This document shows positions 31,948 to 43,439 of a stretch of DNA of 64,000 bases, piece after piece. The position numbers and the translations under genes are program-made. This DNA is from Chionoecetes opilio (Eukaryota; Arthropoda; Malacostraca; Decapoda; Majidae): positions 178,060 to 242,059 of the forward strand of contig JACEEZ010024141.1 of assembly GCA_016584305.1 (NCBI GenBank). The letters run 5' to 3'. The notes below the pieces were generated by a model. It was not told where the DNA came from, did not search any database, and worked only from the letters and a program-made list of their open reading frames with translations. Every line of letters starts with the position of its first letter. The first letter of the stretch is position 1.

Positions 31948-32295
31948 GGGGAGGCGGTAGTGAAGTGGTTAGCGTTTCCGACTGGCGTTCTCGGTGACCT
32001 GAGTTCGATCCCCGAAGAAAACCAAAACCTTTCTGCACCGTCGAGTGGCCTAAGAGCACCCACATGCCCTGCCCATTAACTCTACCTTCGATTGCGAGTG
32101 CATCGCAGGACACAGGGGGGCGGCATGAGCCTCTAATCACAGGCGTCACTATAAGAATCCTGCCTGCGCCACCACGGGCGAGGACCAACCATCAGAGCCC
32201 TCAAGTGAACCTCCAGAGCCTGCCATCCCACCCCTGGGTCACCACTGCCTACCGGCACTATAGGCACATATGTAAAAAAAAAAAAAAAAAAAAAA
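31948..32295 (+). mobile_element. SINE-S, full-length
   Basis: Head GGGGAGGCGGTAGTGAAGTG with GTTAGCG box A, GAGTTCGATCCCC box B, the standard body, and a tail GCACATATGT plus about 19 A. Confidence 0.9.
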
Positions 32296-32526
32296 TATGA
32301 TAGATGATAGTGCAGAAGAAGGGGTGGAAATAATGTACTTCTGTCCCTACCTATCTTCCTTCCTTCCCATCCTCCTTCATATCACAATTATATCACATCC
32401 TCACCACTATATGTACTGTATATGATAGATGATAGCACAGCATGCAAAATGAAAGACAGCTTAAGTTCTAGACACAATTAACACCCTCCTTCCCTCTCAT
32501 CCCCCAAGAGCCACATCCTTACTCAC

Positions 32527-32627
32527 TGGGTCATCTGTCCTGGAGCCAAGTTCACAATAACAGCAACAGGCTTGTACACCGACCCACTGGCACTGAGTAC
32601 ATAGAACAGCGACGACATGAACACAAC
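32527..32627 (-). CDS. TMEM245: TMEM245 exon i
   Basis: 101 bp, acceptor CCCGGTCAG, donor GTGAGTAAGG. It encodes VVFMSSLFYVLSASGSVYKP, matching the conserved LFYLLSSSG-like membrane helix and loop, and ends in a split codon (phase 2). Confidence 0.9.
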
Positions 32628-32858
32628 CTGACCGGGAGAGAAGTTTGGGTTAGGTCAAAGGGTCAAATGAAGAAAAAAGGGCAGAATGGGAAAGCAAAGG
32701 AGTACAGTATTATATAGCATCAAGAGATGGAGTGACATGAGAAGAGTAACTATTCCGTGGAGTTGAAGGTTGGGGTGGAGTGAGAAAAGGAACATAATGC
32801 GGAGTAGAGTGAAGGGAACTATTGTCAACAATGCATTCTACCAGCCTGGAACGCTATA

Positions 32859-32959
32859 CAGCCAAATTCCCAACATCCGACCTCCAAACATCCGACTTGT
32901 CCAAACAACCGACTTTTTTCACCACCACATTGTGTCTTGTTTTGGCCATTTATTTTACT

Positions 32960-32998
<39 letters not shown>

Positions 32999-33065
32999 TT
33001 TGTTTGTTTGTTTGTTTGTTTGTTTGTTTGTTTGTTTGTTTGTTTGTTTGTTTGTTTGTTTGTTT

Positions 33066-33106
<41 letters not shown>

Positions 33107-33333
33107 TATTTTTTATTTTTTTTATTTTTTAGAAACATTGATTTGTGGCTTTATTTATGCATGAAATTTACTTTCGCGTATACCACTGGATCGGCCTTCA
33201 AGAGCTGCATCTTTTATGTTCTATACCATTTTGTCCTTACGTTTATGGTTACTGTGATATCCGAACATCCGACTATTCCAATTATCTGACCAACCTTCGG
33301 TCCTCCCAAGGTCGGATAATTAATACTTAGCTG
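32859..33333. mobile_element. Tigger-type MITE, family T8, with expanded microsatellite
   Basis: Ends CAGCCAAATTCCCAACATCC and TAATTAATACTTAGCTG with TA flanks (32857-32858, 33334-33335). Inside, (GT) then (TTTG) then (T) repeats fill 32961-33122. The 323-bp copy at 62368-62690 lacks them. Confidence 0.85.
32961..33122. repeat. Compound GT / TTTG / T microsatellite
   Basis: About 17 GT, then about 19 TTTG units, then a T run with ATTATT interruptions. All long frames here (poly-Cys/Val/Phe) are artefacts. Confidence 0.97.
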
Positions 33334-33658
33334 TAGCTCAATGGTTTTTCTTGCTATCCATCACCACTGACTCCACTCTCATGCTTCTAAAACATGGTGA
33401 GGTGATAAGATATCTAGTAAATCTACATATTGTAGTTAGACAGATTTGTATGTATCTCTGAAAGTAACTTGAGCATTTGTAACTAGGGGAGTGCCTTTCA
33501 ATCAACACTTGTAGTAATAACTAGAGATGGACCGGTCATCCGTATCCACATCCGCAGATATCTGCATCATTTTTAACATCCGTATCCTCATCGATGGATG
33601 CGGATATTATGCGGATATCTTGAGTAACTAGACATTGTACATTAAGGTTGGTGGAGAG

Positions 33659-34310
<652 letters not shown>

Positions 34311-34499
34311 TCTGAGTGTCACTCACTCACTCGCCTGCGTCCCGCACCCTAAAGATTCGTGTCAGTTGCGTTACAGTGCTTGCGTAGTGGTAACATAGAT
34401 ATTAAAGTTATAGCAAAATTTGATTAGTATATTCTTGTTTCCACTATTTCTTAATAGTATATCAAATGATACATTTTTACTCATCTCTTAGCATCCATA

Positions 34500-34852
34500 G
34501 GGGAGGCGGTAGCAGAGCGGTCAGCGTCTCCGAGTGGCGTTCTCAGTGACCCGAGTTCGATCCCCGATGAGAACCAAAATCCACTTAAAATCTTTTTGCA
34601 CTGTCGAGTGGCCTAAGAACTCCCAAATGCTGCTCATTAACTCTACTTTCGATTGCGAGTGCATCGGAGGACACAGGGGGGCGACATCAGCCTCCAATCA
34701 CAATCGTCACTAGAAACATCCTGCCTGCGCCACCACGGGCGAGGGCCAACCATCAAAGCCCTCAAGTGAACCTCCAGGGCCTACCATCCCACCCCTCCAG
34801 GTAACTGCCTACAGGCACTATTAGCATAAATGAAAAAAAAAAGAAAAAAAAA
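34500..34852 (+). mobile_element. SINE-S, full-length
   Basis: Head GGGGAGGCGGTAGCAGAGCG with GTCAGCGTCTCCGAGTGG, box B GAGTTCGATCCCC, body, tail ending in A8-G-A8. Confidence 0.9.
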
Positions 34853-35001
34853 TGATGTAAATAATCAGTCTAAAACTCTTGACTAGAAATATCCGCATAC
34901 GCAAATATTGGAGATAAATATCCGCATCAACGTCAGCATCCGCAAATTGTGAAAAATTGACATCCTGTTCACCTCTAGTAACAACAGAGACTTCAAACAG
35001 T

Positions 35002-35130
35002 ACAGCAGAGCAGAGGAGGCGGGTGGAAGAGAGAGCAGACTTACCACATTAATAAGAGGAGGCGGGTGGAAGAGAGAGCAGACTTACCACATTAATAAGA
35101 GGAGGCGGGTGGAAGAGAGAGCAGACTTAC
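35002..35130 (-). promoter_or_regulatory. 43-bp tandem triplication of the exon-h 5' splice site
   Basis: Three direct repeats of GAGGAGGCGGGTGGAAGAGA then GAGCAGACTTAC end exactly at the exon-h boundary. On the gene strand each has GTAAGTCTGCTCTCTCTTCC, so three consensus donors stand 43 nt apart. Confidence 0.92.
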
Positions 35131-35312
35131 CCCACCAATGAGAGCGTTGAGGATGGAGAGTGAGCCACCGAGCAGCAGTGAGGCGGCGGCAGTGAAGGCA
35201 GACAGGGCCAGGCTCAGGTTCCCCAGCAGGAGTCCCCACACTGACTCCAGGACACTCATCACGGTGCCAAGGTTGTCCCCGACCAAATCGCTCACCAGGG
35301 AGAAGCTCACCC
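35131..35312 (-). CDS. TMEM245: TMEM245 exon h, three tandem donors
   Basis: 182 bp, acceptor GGTTGCAG. It encodes GVSFSLVSDLVGDNLGTV and a long membrane segment ending LSILNALIGG. The donor GGG-GTAAGT at 35130 is followed by two 43-bp tandem copies, each with GTG-GTAAGT (first intron bases 35087 and 35044). Use of either downstream donor would add GTAAGTCTGCTCTC and reach an in-frame TAA 12 codons later. Confidence 0.9.
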
Positions 35313-35339
35313 CTGCAACCACCACCACCACTCACGTCA

Positions 35340-36095
35340 CCATCAAGACTATGCATGCTATAGTATTCACCTAGCTGCAGGTAACTGGTGGCAACATACA
35401 AGGCCTGAGCTCTACGAGTTGCTATCATTAAGGGGAAAAAAAAAATACTTATATAGTCTTAGGCTACACGTTTACACACGTACACGCAGACGCACACGAG
35501 ACTGCTTTTCCCCCACACGGCATCAAACACGGGACTGAAGCGTATACATACACCCAGTTCCTGGGGTGAACAAGTTTTTTTATCGGGTTGTGTGTGTCTG
35601 AAAATGATTGAAAATGTACCAGTTTTGACAGCATATGTGTATGTCTTTAAACCATTGCTGTCGATTTGGATGTGTATTTATGAACGTGTCCTTGTATTAT
35701 TTTATTCTTTATCTATGTTGGTTTCATGTCTGGCTCAATATAAACAGGTATGAGACACTAATTCAGGTCAGTTATGCAGCAGTGGGCCAGCAGACTGGTT
35801 ACCTCCAGCCGCACGGTGGAGCCACCGTCGGCGGATAACAGAATTTGCCTTTGGGAGATCCCAAGTGAGGCATCTTGTTGTAGAGGGTCTTTGATGTAAG
35901 TAATGCCAAGAATGTCTTTAATTCTGTTTACATCTGGTTTTGTGGACATTTATCTATGAGGGTCTGCTGTAGTCTTGTATGCAGCTCAGGGTCTTGGTAT
36001 CAGGGCCTATTTATACCTTCTTTTCAATGCCCGATCTGGTTTCAGGGACTACTGTGGCTTGTACGCTACTGAAGGTCTAGTATCTATCTATCTGT
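35340..36095. other. Intronic stretch with weak repeat traces
   Basis: 35368-35412 has a LINE-C 3' UTR-like motif (CACCTAGCTGCAGGTAAC, AAGGCCTGAGCTCTACG). The rest shows no supported feature. Confidence 0.4.
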
Positions 36096-36336
36096 TTACT
36101 GCATATGTCGTCCTGTAAGTCCATATTTGAAGCCTAGAAATTGTCTCCAAAATTAGGGTCGACTTGAACGCCTAGTATAAAATGTGAACCATTAAAATCA
36201 TCATCATCTTTTTGTTTAACGTCAGATTTTCCCATAATGTCTTACGAGGTTAGACGGTCGATGATACGCTTCCAATTCTACTGTCATTTACCACTACTAC
36301 TATTATTTAAGGTAATTTGCGGCATGACCTACTGTA

Positions 36337-37210
36337 TTTTACGGCTTATAAGACGCACTTTTTCCCCTAAAATATACCCTGAAAAATACTCATGCGTCTT
36401 CCAAGACGAATGTTGTAGTACTTCCTCTGTACTCAGTACCTCAGTACTTACCTGTTACAAGTATTTAGAATACCATAAGACATTCAAATCAACTAATCTG
36501 TCCTCACGCTGTGATGTTTACGTTCCGCCTCGGAAGCTCGGCGCCAACAGCGCCAACTATCGTCTGCTAGTGTTGATGTATCATTTACCACCAGTGTGTC
36601 GTGAGTTGGAGCGCTCTGTAATGTGTCTCCAGTAGTTCTCTGTGTTCTGTCCCCTCTCTGGCTTAGTTGCAGCATATGAGGAAAGCTGGCCGGAAGCTGT
36701 GGTTCCGGTGAGCCGGTGAGTGGAGGTGTTTACGTCGTGCTTCCCAAGACCAGGCTATCCACGTCATCATGATGGGATGGCGTGGCTGCTTGGGTGGCTG
36801 CTCAGCATAATGTCATCAAAAGGTGGCAGTAACTCAGCACGACAGGCGCCGGTACAAGACACACAGACACTCGGACATCCTGTATTAGTATCGATTAACA
36901 CATAATATAATATAACCAGTACGCTAATACCAGGCTGTCACACGTATCACAAGCTCTTTTCAATCCTGGAAATTATCACCCATGGTGAATTCATCAAAAC
37001 AATCTACTTATATTATCGCATACAAGCTAAAAGTTGTACGATACGCCAAAGAACATGGGAACAGAGCAACAGAAAGACACTTCGGACCACCGCCTACCGA
37101 GAAAATTGGTAGATTTTACTACCGCCTACCGGTAGAAAATCTATTTATTTTTATATTTTTTTCTTAGAAATTTCTTTCCAAAATCAGGGTGCGTCTTATA
37201 AGCCGTAAAA
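36337..37210. mobile_element. Tigger-type element, family T4 (874 bp)
   Basis: Inverted ends TTTTACGGCTTATAAGACGC and GCGTCTTATAAGCCGTAAAA, TA on both sides (36335-36336, 37211-37212). It carries a transposase start at 36982. Confidence 0.88.
36982..37086 (+). pseudogene. Tigger/pogo transposase N-terminal fragment (T4)
   Basis: From ATG the frame reads AYKLKVVRYAKEHGNRATER then HFG, the CENP-B/pogo helix-turn-helix. The frame then enters non-coding DNA. Related starts occur in the copies near 29510 and 30075. Confidence 0.7.
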
Positions 37211-37797
37211 TACGATAACACAAAATGATAAACAAGTGGAACAGCCTACCTAACACCCGCTGTGCACCACTTACCTAACTTGCACTTCCCACCACAACTA
37301 TTTCCAACTGAAACTCATGTTTGGTAATATCTATTTACCATAAAAATGGTAATATAACAGTAACGACTTACCATAGACGGCAATTAAAATAGAAAGCAAT
37401 CTAATGAAAGTGGTGCTGCCTTATATTGCTATCCACATTTCAGTTCTGGGTACACAGGGTAGTAATAACATTTATAAAGAACTGTTTTTTCTTGAAGTGA
37501 TTATGCTTCTATCTTTGGGAGATCGACTTATGCGGTGAATATCTCTTCTCTATATTTGCAGCTAAAGATCCGCTTGAAAAACTTTGCTATTCTTTTACCT
37601 CTAACACGTAGAAACTATAGTGGTATAAAGTAGTCACACAGGTAGCCTTCTTTGGCCCAGTAGGCTATGTTCTTTCTTTGTATTCCTTTGCTATATAAGC
37701 CTGAACCTGAAATAACACCTTGAAATTTGAGTCGATTCATACGCCCCGTCGACTTATAGGCTGACACATACGGTAAATTAACAATACACATCATGAT

Positions 37798-38098
37798 TGT
37801 CGCTTCCGTGGTGTAGTGGCTAGCTTGCCTGGCTACGAATTTGCGGGCCCTGGTTCGAATCCGGGCCAGGGCAAGTCGGCGACCAGCCAACCCAGCTGTT
37901 CTTCCTTCCTTTCGGGGTTGATAAATGGGTACCTGGGGTAACCTGAAGGGAAGGTAACTGTAGTAACCCGGGTGTCACACTAGCCTTATGTCCCAGGGTA
38001 ACGGGTCCTCACCCACCACAGGCTCTAAGGGCTAATGCCACGGAGATGAGTACCGAATGCCATGCGCAGCATAGCGTATGCTCCCATATTTACCTTTA
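37798..38098 (+). mobile_element. tRNA-derived SINE, third family (SINE-T)
   Basis: Head GCTTCCGTGGTGTAGTGGCT with box A, GGTTCGAATCCGGGCC as box B, then the body GTACCTGGGGTAACCTGAAG, GCAGCATAGCGTATGCTCCC and tail TTTACCTTTACCTACCTACC. The tRNA fold is imperfect. Confidence 0.75.
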
Positions 38099-38099
38099 C

Positions 38100-38755
38100 C
38101 TACCTACCATCATGAGCTGATTAAACTGCATCATAATCAATACTATTCAACATCAATAATAATAATTTTCATACAGTCTATCTTTGGGCAGTGAAGGGCA
38201 GTGGGCTTGTCACTGGTATTCCACAACACTTGCACTTCATCACCTTGAACTTTCAAGCCGACCATTTGTTCTCCAGAAAGAAAGAAGTTAGAGGTAAAAA
38301 GGGAGGAGGAGAGAGGAAGGCTGAGAGAGCAATACAGAAGGCTAAAGTGATGCCTATACTTCCTCTTCCCTCACTCTTTCTCTCACCGGTACTTAACTTA
38401 CGAACACACACACTTAAAAAGGAAACACATAGAAAGATTAAATTGAGATTAAAGAAAGATAAGGAAAATAACAATAATGATAAGTTATATAACATATGAG
38501 CAATAATAGCATGTATAAAATGTTACAGAACAAATCACAAAACATAAACAAAAAATTGTAATAATAACAAAAATAGTAATAATAAGTCATAATAATAATA
38601 TCATAATAATAAATAGACTGACCTCCCACCGTTGTATCTGATCCCAGTGTTGAAAGATCACAGGACAGAAGGATGGAGGGAGAGAGAGGGGCAGGAAGAA
38701 GGGTGGGAAAGGAGGAAGGGAGAAAAACATTTAAACTCTTACAAAAATAAGCTTC

Positions 38756-38787
<32 letters not shown>

Positions 38788-39335
38788 GCACTGGAGAGAC
38801 AGAATTGACTTAGGGTGAGAGGGATGGACAAAGTGTGTTTCCAGCAAGGCAGATAGCTACAGGACCATACATAACTATACTTACATACTATCATAAACTA
38901 AGGATACCATAAACTAAATAGGATAAAATTTAGTACCATTAACTAAACTAGGGTGAAAAAGGTGGATAACTATAAAAGTGTGTATTACCTTCACGGCAAA
39001 TAAACTTTAAAAATCAAGATTACGTCAAATTCTACACTATTTTTCACTACTTTCGATGCACAATAGCCCTACTTATGAGGTTCCTGATATAGCTTTTTTC
39101 CTTCCTTTTTTCCTTAATTTTCCTTCAAGGCAAATAAACATAAAAGATCAAGATTACGTAAAATTTGACAGTATATTTCACTACTTTCGACGCATGGTAG
39201 CCCTGATTAAGAGGTTCCTGTGATGGCTAAATGCACACAAGCTAAGGGTTGAGTGCGGTCTATCCCTGGTAAAAGACAAGGTCAGGTCAAGAGGATGCAG
39301 AGGTGTGAGGGCAAGACAGGTGAGATAAGCGCATA
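38100..39335. other. Intronic AT-rich stretch
   Basis: It includes ATT/AAT-rich runs, a TTA microsatellite (38757-38787), and two related halves at 38990-39080 and 39120-39210 sharing AAGATTACGT and ACTACTTTCGA, an imperfect tandem duplication. No gene. Confidence 0.6.
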
Positions 39336-39336
39336 C

Positions 39337-39475
39337 CTGGTGAGTGCTTGAGTCCCTCCATCAAGGAGTCAAAGCTCATGGCCACCGCCTCCGAGGTCAC
39401 CACAGGGCCCGGCATGGGGTTCAGGGGGTAGGCCACGACCCACGCCTGGTACACGCGGTCCCACAGCTCCACCAC
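39337..39475 (-). CDS. TMEM245: TMEM245 exon g (ELWDR motif)
   Basis: 139 bp, acceptor GTTTCCCAG, donor GTATGCGC. It begins VVELWDRVYQAWVVAYPLN, a family landmark, continues PGPVVTSEAVAMSFDSLME and ends KHSP plus one base of the next Gly codon. Confidence 0.92.
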
Positions 39476-39494
39476 CTGGGAAACACACATCGAA

Positions 39495-39830
39495 ACACTG
39501 CAGTTCAAGGGTGAGATTAATGACACTGTATATGGATTGAAGGAACTGAGTACAGTGCTGAGAGTAAGGCAATTGAGGTGGTTTGGGCACGTGAAGAGGA
39601 GAGGTGATGAAGCATTGGGGAGACCTGTTGGAGTGGAAGTGCCAGGTCGCTGTCCACCGAATAGGCCAAGGGAGGCATGGAGGCAGTGTGTTGAAGAGGA
39701 TCTGGCAACATCGGGCATTGAAGAAGTTGAGGCAATGGATAGAGATAGTTGGAAGTGTATCATCGGCCGTCTAACCTCATGAGATATTATGGGAAAATCT
39801 GACGTTAAATAGAAAGAAGAAGAATATGGA
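39495..39830 (+). pseudogene. LINE-E C-terminal tail
   Basis: An 81-codon frame reads VRQLRWFGHVKRRGDEALGR then VEVPGRCPPNRPREAWRQC and DRDSWKCIIGRL, the standard tail (LRWFGHV...GRP...W) of RTE-like LINEs. It is followed by ATATTATGGGAAAATCTGAC, which recurs in reverse at 36220-36245. Only the tail is kept, so it is inactive. Confidence 0.82.
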
Positions 39831-40085
39831 TAATTAGGAGTGACTAGTTAGGGAAAAGTAAACGTATGGAGTGGTTGCGAGGGTACCACTCTGAGAAGCC
39901 TGGAGAGGATAGATGAAAGAGAGACCGTGACGACAAGAGGGATACATAAGAGCATAGATAACAGTAGAACTGAATGTGACACTCCGCCGCCACGCGCGGT
40001 GGATGCTGCAGTACTGGCCCCATAGCCAGTCTGCTGGCCCATTCACTTGCTGCATATGACTATCATATAGACTGGTTTATCAGTA

Positions 40086-41051
40086 CAGTCAAACCTCGAT
40101 GTAACGGACTAAAGGGGGGGAGGAGTGGTCCGTTAAAGCCGATTGTCCGTTATAGCGAGGGTATTTTCCCAAGGGTGGAAAAAAATTTGAAAAAAAAAAA
40201 TTTGTGAAATAAATGAGAAATAATCACACACAACCAGACCATGTAGCTATGTTGGGAGGTAAACAGTGTCTAGCGCTACATCAGGGATTTGGCACACTCG
40301 CCCATGACTGTTCAGGACTGGTATTAGGAGAGGTAGTAAGTATCCAGGCTCGCTCATTACTGCTTGGTATGCTATGAAATTTCATTATTCTAGTTGAATG
40401 TAGACATATAATCACATTTGAATTGCTATTATTCATACATATGAGTAAAGATATGAAAATACTTTCAAGGCGCTCATCCACGCCTGGCAGCGCGGCCGCG
40501 GCAGCAGCAGCAGCATCATGAGACATTATAATCACCCCAAAATAGATAAAAAGGAAGAAAAATTCTCCCGTAAAGTGATGGTTATCCCTAAAATGTTGAT
40601 GCTTTCTCTCACCGTCTGGCTAGTCAAGCTCAAGCTCTAGTGAAAGGTAAACAAACTACGAGCCAGATTCAGCCGTGGCTTCCAAAGGTTATTGCTTATT
40701 ATCATGACTAATGCTCATTATTATATATATTATATGGTTGTGAAGTGCAGTTCTATACACGTGTCACTATTTAGGTTAGTGTAGCACTGCGTGTCACCTT
40801 AGATAAGGGTGATTTAGGGTGTTGAGGTGACAGGGAGACGTAGCAGCGGCCACGCCATAACACTAATAGTCACTATTTTAAACAATGCACACCTTCTACC
40901 ACTAAATCACTAGCAACACAGGCTCCTTCCTTATATATCTTAATATGTGATACATCAAAACTCCTTAAAACCCAAGCATTCCAAAGTAAAATGAGAAAAT
41001 AATACAATTATGTTGAGTTGACAATTCGAGCGGCGATAAGTGGTCTGCTAT

Positions 41052-41116
<65 letters not shown>

Positions 41117-41171
41117 CACGCAAATCTCCGGAGTCCGTTACATAGAGGTCCGTTATATCGAGGTTTGACTG
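40086..41171. mobile_element. Tigger-type element, family T3, inserted in FB copy A
   Basis: Ends CAGTCAAACCTCGATGTAAC and TTATATCGAGGTTTGACTG, TA duplications at 40084-40085 and 41172-41173. It includes an A run (41055-41113) and a GCAGCAGCAGCAGCATCATG stretch. It interrupts the FB left arm. Confidence 0.92.
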
Positions 41172-41462
41172 TATATACGTATGATATACTGTTATCTTCG
41201 TAAATGTTTGTTCTATAATATTAACAAATAAAAAACAGTAAAACACACTAAAGAAATGCCATTACGAGACTGAAGAAATATGCATGAACTTAATATTTAC
41301 TTCAACTCTTCGCCATTTATAACTTTGCGAGTCAACCTTTTATCATGAAGGGTATCAATAGAAGCGCAATTTTATTAGCTTTCCATTGATATACGTATTT
41401 CGTTTTCTGATAAATGAATTAGAACCATGCATAAATTAGCATTAAATAAATAAATGAAATCA

Positions 41463-41613
41463 TCAATCGGGTAATTTTCCCGATTGATGATGTTATTTAT
41501 TTAGTTAACGCTAATTTCTACATGGTGCTAATTCATTTATCAGAAAACGAAATATATAAAAGTAAATAAATAACCTCATCAATCGGGAAAATTACCCGAT
41601 TGATGATTTTATT
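41463..41613. repeat. Twin hairpins at the centre of FB copy A
   Basis: ATCATCAATCGGG and CCCGATTGATGAT pair around TAATTTT near 41461-41493. A second hairpin near 41577-41610 has the complementary loop AAAATTA. Between them lies a third, forward copy of the innermost arm (AGTTAACGCTAATT, CATTTATCAGAAAACG). Confidence 0.88.
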
Positions 41614-42019
41614 TATTTAGTTAACGCTAATTTATGCATGGTTCTAATTCATTTATCAGAAAACAAAATATACCAATGGAAAGCTAATAAAATTGCACTT
41701 CTATTGATACCCTTCATGATAAAAGTTGACTCGCAGTTTTAAATGGCGAAGAGTTGAAGTGAATGCATATTTCTTCAGTCTCGTAATGGCATTTCTTTAG
41801 CGTGTTTTACTGTTTTTTATTTGATAATATTATAGAACAAACATTTACGAAGATAACAGTATATCATATATAGTATATACTGATAAACCAGTCTATATAA
41901 TAGTCATATGCAGCAAGTGAATGGGCCAGCAGACTGGCCATGGGGCCAGTACTGCAGCGTCCACCGCGCATGGCGCGGAGTGTCACATCCAGTTCTACTG
42001 TTATCTATGATAAGAGTAA

Positions 42020-42584
42020 AATAGATGCTGGAAATATGAGAGGATGACCCCTGTTAAATAGGAAGATACTTGAGTGCTGGAGCATGTGAGTGAGGGTGGG
42101 GATGTTTACTAGGTGAGAGGACGGGAAGATGCAGGAATGAGGTGCATGGACAGGTGCAAAATGGAGACTCCTCAGCTGTAGCCACCCCCTTGAGACAGTT
42201 ACAAGGAATAGGCATCAGTGTGGGATAGACTAGACTAATACTGCAATGCATAAACCTCAACACATCTACAAACATAACCCCCCCCCCCCCCCCGCCCATA
42301 CACACAGACCAGGGAGGAGAGAGGGTGGGAGGAGTAATAAAAAGTTGATGTGAGAAGTGAAGCAGAAAGTTTGGGAAGAAAATAGAAGGGCTGATGAAAG
42401 GTGGGGAGGGAAAGTATCTCATAACTTGAGGGAGAATAAGAAGTCATTTTTCAAAGAAGTAAATAATGTGAGAAGGGTAAGGGAGCAAGCATCAGAGGTA
42501 ATCCTGGACATATATATATATTCATAACACTGCTTAAATGAATAGTACTACAGCAGTACTCTCTCTCTCTCTCTCTCTTCTTAC
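42020..42584. other. Intronic stretch before exon f
   Basis: Contains a C15 homopolymer (42280-42294), TATATATA, and a CT run (42561-42579) that forms part of the sequence just past the exon-f donor. Traces of repeat family D at 42030-42170. Confidence 0.5.
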
Positions 42585-42641
42585 CTGTTTCTCCAGTTGC
42601 ACAGCTTTCACATCATCTGTCTCTCCCAGGATCCCGCGCAC
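42585..42641 (-). CDS. TMEM245: TMEM245 exon f (57 bp)
   Basis: 57 bp, acceptor CATCCATCCACAG, donor GTAAGAAGAG. It codes VRGILGETDDVKAVQLEKQ, corresponding to the stretch just before the conserved ELWDR motif in TMEM245 proteins. Phase 0 on both sides. Confidence 0.82.
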
Positions 42642-42836
42642 CTGTGGATGGATGGGCAGACTGTAGAGTGTGCATGTTGCGTATTTTGTGGGTGTGCACG
42701 TGTGTGTGTGTGTGTCATCAATATGTAGTCATGCAGTCAGGTAACATTCACATTTCAAGACATGTTACCTTCAAGTCTTGTTCTGCCATCTTTGGTCCAA
42801 GTTATCATGTATAGTGAAGAGAAAATAAAGTACTAC

Positions 42837-43438
42837 CATATTTTTCCATTTATAAGACGCCCCTGATTTTTCTAACCCAGAATTCAGAAAACAATATTTT
42901 TAACAAAAAAAACAAGAAGTTTGAGCAATAGCTTCCTTATTTTTGTTTGTCATAAGACCATGAAGCTCTTTATCACTAGCAATGTCTGAGATAACTTTCT
43001 TCAGATATTTCATGCCTTGAATTTGTAGAATATGAAAATAAGTCTTTATTCTCGGACATTTCTATGGTGATGCTCAAATTTTTCACTGCCAATACTATCA
43101 GCTACTCAAAGCATACTGGCCGCCCAGTGACTCCCAGCCACCAGCGAACACTGCTGGCCTGTTGGCGGCGAGGGGTGGCAGTGGCAGCACTATGGCGACA
43201 CTGATGACTCTGTGCTGATACTCAAGTCGCCTGGTTGAGTTATCAGATGCCATTAGATGCTTCATCACTGTCCAGATTCATGACCATGAATATAGAGGTG
43301 GATTGGATGATGTACAAAGAGGAGTCCACAGACTAGCCAATTGACTGCTCCTGTACTACCATTGCAGAGGATGACTCCTTATTATTTTACTTAAAATTTC
43401 AGAAAAAAGTAGTCTTATACATACATGGAAAAATATGA
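42837..43438. mobile_element. Tigger-like element, T4-related ends
   Basis: Left CATATTTTTCCATTTATAAGACG and right CTTATACATACATGGAAAAATATG are inverted and resemble the TTATAAGACGC ends of T4. Target duplications are not clean. Confidence 0.55.
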
Positions 43439-43439
43439 T

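Larger units (their letters stand above)
36099..37773. mobile_element. TA-flanked element, family T10, hosting T4
   Basis: Left CTGCATATGTCGTCCTGTAAG after TA (36097-36098), right GGCTGACACATACGG before TA (37774-37775); short imperfect inverted ends. It contains a LINE-E tail relic (36170-36300, minus) and the T4 element. Confidence 0.5.
39953..42009. mobile_element. Long foldback element FB, copy A
   Basis: Termini CATAGATAACAGTAGAACTG and CAGTTCTACTGTTATCTATG are inverted, with 7-bp duplications ATAAGAG at 39946-39952 and 42010-42016. Arms of about 500 bp (after removing a Tigger insertion in the left arm) meet at twin hairpins near 41460-41620. No coding region is visible. Confidence 0.88.

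Noticed and set aside
37798..37880. Functional tRNA gene
   Set aside because: Box A and B are present but the arms pair poorly and a conserved SINE body follows.
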